Positions 61,386 to 64,000 of a DNA stretch of 64,000 bases are shown piece by piece. The notes under the pieces were generated by a model. It saw only the letters and a program-made list of their open reading frames with translations, did no database searches and had not been told where the DNA came from. Source of the DNA: Parablautia intestinalis (GTDB lineage Bacteria > Bacillota > Clostridia > Lachnospirales > Lachnospiraceae); NCBI GenBank assembly GCA_003612395.1, contig RAYQ01000011.1, positions 110,192 through 174,191 of the forward strand. The letters run 5' to 3'. Each line of letters begins with the position of its first letter. Position 1 is the stretch's first letter. The translations under genes were made by a program, and so were the position numbers.

Positions 61386-61860
61386 TTATAGGTAGTACAC
61401 CATAATATATTCTTCTTCATTCTCCCTTACAATCTCAAAGCCAATCTTTAGATACATCTTTGCCGCATAATTAGCTTTTTGAACAGAAAGAGAAACCCGA
61501 CTGTACCCATGTGATTTAAGCAGGGTAAGAATTTCTTTCATCATAGCCGTTCCAATGCCAAAACCCCGGTATTTTTTTATAAAGAGAGATTGCCAAAGAG
61601 GGCGTTTCATCATCTATATGTCCGTAATCGTTCATAATGCGAACCCAAACAGCCCCAACAATCTTACCGCCAACCTCTGCTGCTAATCCCCAATCATCTT
61701 TGGATTCCCCGAAATGCTTAACATAAATCTGTAATTCGGGAGATGAAATAATACTTTTGGGTGCAGGTTCGATACCCTCTGGAATAAAGATTGCTTCATA
61801 TAAAAAATTATCCAGTAACGGATATTCCTGTTTTTGTATTTTTCGTATCGTTACGTCCAT
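61386..61860 (-). pseudogene. GNAT-family acetyltransferase, frameshifted at an A7 run
   Basis: The N-terminal frame starts at ATG 61860 (MDVTIRKIQKQEYPLLDNFL) and reads to SLAISLYKK. The seven-base homopolymer (T on plus strand, 61572-61578) then throws it out of frame. With six A it would continue YRGFGIGTAMMKEILTLLKS, the acetyl-CoA loop, and SVQKANYAAKMYLKIGFEIV to 61386. Both halves match one GNAT protein of about 157 aa. It could be a true pseudogene, a slippage-controlled gene or a sequencing error. Confidence 0.85.
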
Positions 61861-61923
61861 AGCTGACCTCTCAATTCTGTATTCTCCATATATTCTAGCA
61901 TAATTCAGATAATACAGCAACAA

Positions 61924-62054
61924 AAACTTATCAGAAATGCTAAATTTAATAAAAAAGATAAGTTTAACAAATAAGCTATCTGTAATAACAGAAATGTTAA
62001 GTATAATTCAAATACAGAGCTTAACAAAAACGCTAAACAAAAGGAGGATATTGA
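61924..62054 (+). promoter_or_regulatory. IME2 xis control region
   Basis: Direct repeats CAGAAATGCTAA and CAGAAATGTTAA, TTTAACAAATAAGC, and CTTAACAAAAACGCTAAAC (62020-62038) just before AAAGGAGG. The last is similar in sequence and position to the dyad before IME1 xis. TATAAT is at about 62002. Confidence 0.5.
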
Positions 62055-62282
62055 ATGAAGAATGAACTATTTGTAACTGCCGGGGAGGTAGCGCAGGAGT
62101 TGGGTGTTTCCAAACCATTTGCTTACAGATTAGTACGACAGATGAATGAGGAACTGGAAGAAAAAGGTTTTATCACAATCGCCGGACGTGTCAGCAGAAA
62201 ATATTATGAAGAAAAATTCTACGGCATGGCGCAGGCGGGTGTGAGAACGAGTTCTCACACTCTTGCGGCGGTCGCCAAATGA
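62055..62282 (+). CDS. IME2 excisionase-like protein
   Basis: 75 aa, MKNELFVTAGEVAQELGVSK after AAAGGAGGATATTGA. HTH: AGEVAQELGVSKPFAYRLVR; then GFITIAGRVSRKYYEEKFYG. It is a homologue of the IME1 Xis with a 15-residue C-terminal extension. It is followed by the integrase after 55 bases. Confidence 0.8.
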   Translation: MKNELFVTAGEVAQELGVSKPFAYRLVRQMNEELEEKGFITIAGRVSRKYYEEKFYGMAQAGVRTSSHTLAAVAK

Positions 62283-62337
62283 ATGTGCAAGCACATTCGC
62301 TTGGCTCGTCGCCCGCAGAAAATAAGGAGGGCGGATT

Positions 62338-63423
62338 ATGGCGGCATATAAAGATGAACAGCGTGGAACATGGTATGTATCGTTCCATTATTATGAATGG
62401 ACGGGTAAGAACTGCCGGAAAGTCAAGAGAGGTTTCAAGACCAAAAGAGAAGCTACAGAGTGGGAACACCATTTCCGAATGAAAGAAGCGGCTGACTTGG
62501 ATATGACTTTCGGGGAATTTGTGCAGGCATACACAAGGGATATGAAACCGAAGCTGAAGCACAATACTTGGCTGACAAAGGAGCATATCTTACGCACAAA
62601 ATTGTTACCGTACTTTGAGAATAAGAAAATGTGTGATATTCGTGCAAAAGATATTATTCAGTGGCAGAATGAGCAGATTTCCTATCGTGATGAAAAAGGA
62701 AAGCCTTATGCGCCGACTTATCTGAAAACTCTGCAATCCGAATTGAGCGCATTGTTTAATCATGCGGTACGGTTTTACGAATTAAAGAGCAATCCCGTTG
62801 TCAAAGCCGGGCCGCTTGGGAAAGGGAAAGCAGAGGAAATGCTTTTTTGGACGAAAGAGGAATATCTGAAATTCATTGAAAAAGTAAAAGACAAGCCGTA
62901 TTCCTATCAAGCATTTCAAATTTTATACTGGTGTGGCTTGCGTGTTGGCGAACTTTTAGCACTCACGCCGCAGGATATAGATTTTGATAACAAGGTCATT
63001 CGGATAACAAAATCTTATCAGCGGTTAGAGGGAAAAGATGTGGTAACAGACCCAAAGACACCGAAAAGCAAGCGCAATGTCAGTATGCCGGACTTTTTGT
63101 GTGAGGAATTAAAAGAGTATCTCGGCAGGCTGTACGGACTTCTCCCGACTGACCGTATCTTTCATCTGACAAAAAGTTTCCTACACCATGAAATGACGAG
63201 AGGGGCAGGGAAAGCAGGGGTAAAGCGCATTAGAATCCACGATTTAAGGCATTCGCACGTTTCGTTGTTAATCAGCATGGGATTTTCAGCGGTATCAATC
63301 GGGAACAGGGTAGGGCATGAAAGTGTGGATATTACGTTTCGATACGCCCATATGTTCCCGACAGAACAGATACAAATGGCAGAGTTGTTGAACGCAGAAT
63401 TTAAGGAGGGTACAGAAGCATGA
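62338..63423 (+). CDS. IME2 tyrosine integrase
   Basis: 361 aa, MAAYKDEQRGTWYVSFHYYE after AAGGAGGGCGGATT. N-terminal AP2-like arm-binding domain (YYEWTGKNCRKVKRGFKTKR), core-binding SAM-like domain, and catalytic residues Arg in YWCGLRVGELLALTPQDIDF, His-x2-Arg in RIHDLRHSHVSLLISMGFS, His in GHESVDITFRYAH and the nucleophile Tyr in that segment. It is full length and intact. The stop overlaps the start of the next gene (ATGA). Confidence 0.95.
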   Translation: MAAYKDEQRGTWYVSFHYYEWTGKNCRKVKRGFKTKREATEWEHHFRMKEAADLDMTFGEFVQAYTRDMKPKLKHNTWLTKEHILRTKLLPYFENKKMCDIRAKDIIQWQNEQISYRDEKGKPYAPTYLKTLQSELSALFNHAVRFYELKSNPVVKAGPLGKGKAEEMLFWTKEEYLKFIEKVKDKPYSYQAFQILYWCGLRVGELLALTPQDIDFDNKVIRITKSYQRLEGKDVVTDPKTPKSKRNVSMPDFLCEELKEYLGRLYGLLPTDRIFHLTKSFLHHEMTRGAGKAGVKRIRIHDLRHSHVSLLISMGFSAVSIGNRVGHESVDITFRYAHMFPTEQIQMAELLNAEFKEGTEA

Positions 63424-63809
63424 GCGGCACACACAAATATCCAACAATCAGTTTTCGCATTTCTCCCAGAGAAAGGGAAGAAATCGAAGCAAAGATTTTT
63501 GCAAGCGGCATGAAAAAGAAAGATTATTTTGTCCGTTCCTGTATTTACAATCGTGTATGTGTGGTAGGGAAGAAAGAAACGGTATATCAGATTGTGGAAA
63601 AATTGCAGGAAATGCAGAGCCGTATGGAAGAACTGGCAGAGCAGATAAAAGGCGAAAAGCCGGAGGTTGCTACCGAAGAAATCAGAGAATTACAGACGAC
63701 ATATGAGGATATGTTGAAAGCAATCCTTTGGGTATTGGACGGAGCAAAATATCTGTGGCAGGGAAGCACCAACGGAGAAGAAAAAAGCCCCGACAGCGGC
63801 AACTGTTAG
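63420..63809 (+). CDS. IME2 MobC-like protein
   Basis: 129 aa, overlapping the integrase stop. ISFRISPREREEIEAKIFAS, GMKKKDYFVRSCIYNRVCVV is a ribbon-helix-helix mobilization-protein domain; a coiled coil follows (QEMQSRMEELAEQIKGEKPE). It is in the same position as the IME1 MobC but with little sequence identity. Confidence 0.75.
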   Translation: MSGTHKYPTISFRISPREREEIEAKIFASGMKKKDYFVRSCIYNRVCVVGKKETVYQIVEKLQEMQSRMEELAEQIKGEKPEVATEEIRELQTTYEDMLKAILWVLDGAKYLWQGSTNGEEKSPDSGNC

Positions 63810-63877
63810 GGCTGTGATAACTGGAAAACCTCTGTTATCAATATTCACAATACAAGTATAGCAGAGGGTTCTTCCAG
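63790..63877 (+). promoter_or_regulatory. Two hairpins downstream of IME2 mobC
   Basis: AGCCC.ACAG / CTGT..GGGCT (63785-63812), overlapping the gene end, then a larger stem ACTGGAAAACCTCTG (63820-63834) with CAGAGGGTTCTTCCAGT (63861-63877). No U-tract follows; they may be regulatory or replication-linked. Confidence 0.4.
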
Positions 63878-64000
63878 TGGCAACGATTTTTCAGAAATGG
63901 AGGGCATTTATGGAAGAAACAAAGTAAGCGTCAAATAAGATAGTGGATAGAAAAATAACCACTACCCCTCTATACTGAAAGGGCAGTGGTCATCGGCACC

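Larger units (their letters stand above)
59132..64000 (+). mobile_element. IME2: second element in tandem, right end beyond the window
   Basis: It begins at GAGTTCGAATAG (59132), a copy of the guaA 3' end. Paired GATACC repeats (59204, 59215; 11-base period) lie 72 bases from the core, the same distance as the GGCAAC pair in IME1. Contents: HEPN-like protein, XRE, GNAT genes, Xis, intact tyrosine integrase, MobC-like protein. Gene order XRE/xis/int/mobC equals that of IME1. The relaxase and right end should lie past 64000. Confidence 0.8.

Overview
The window comes from a spore-forming Clostridia genome, most likely a Lachnospiraceae gut anaerobe. The evidence is moderate GC content, strong AGGAGG ribosome sites with occasional TTG/GTG starts, spore genes (CotF-like proteins, GPR protease), RNase Y, RemA, a Firmicutes-type SOS box at recA, and a dgt-dnaG-rpoD-trmK series. 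No rRNA, tRNA or CRISPR array was recognised.

Bases 1-4008 hold the end of a sugar ABC transporter operon (binding protein, two permeases) followed by a Cys-type sulfatase, suggesting uptake and desulfation of a host or dietary glycan. Bases 4140-4770 hold two small CotF-like genes behind a hairpin that hides the ribosome site. Bases 4917-6712 are decayed: an internally deleted IS3-type element next to a citF pseudogene. Bases 6832-12000 are accessory: an MFS transporter with a coding 15-bp minisatellite, its divergent AraC regulator, toxin and VOC remnants, and a MATE exporter. A secreted GLUG/LysM protein (minus strand) follows.

Bases 14530-41091 are mostly core genes: rqcH; yicC-remA-gmk-rpoZ; rimO-pgsA-cinA; recA-recX-rny; a cluster of a condensation-like acyltransferase, a zinc-ribbon membrane protein and an esterase; dgt-dnaG-rpoD-trmK; a TGS-uridine kinase; rnpB; a secreted trypsin-like protease; rpsT; and gpr. 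Bases 41132-47050 hold a VanRS-like two-component system, an HTH protein with a FliG-C-like tail, a DUF362 protein, and a guaA whose glutaminase domain is degenerate.

From the 3' end of guaA to the window edge lie two integrative mobilizable elements in tandem. IME1 (47039-59139) has an XRE regulator, excisionase, a frameshifted tyrosine integrase, MobC, a RepA-like ATPase, an oriT-like hairpin array and a MobV relaxase. Its cargo is an orphan winged-helix regulator, a MATE exporter, a CD3324-like regulator, yjdF with a probable yjdF riboswitch, and a large AT-rich NACHT NTPase, probably anti-phage. IME2 (59132 to beyond 64000) has a zinc-ribbon protein with an HEPN-type motif, an XRE regulator, two GNAT genes (one frameshifted), an excisionase, an intact integrase and a MobC-like protein. 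Both left ends carry a GAGTTCGA core, with paired integrase-arm-like repeats starting exactly 72 bases further in.

Three families of short dispersed repeats run through the chromosomal part. One (family B) shows compensatory changes that suggest a structured RNA.
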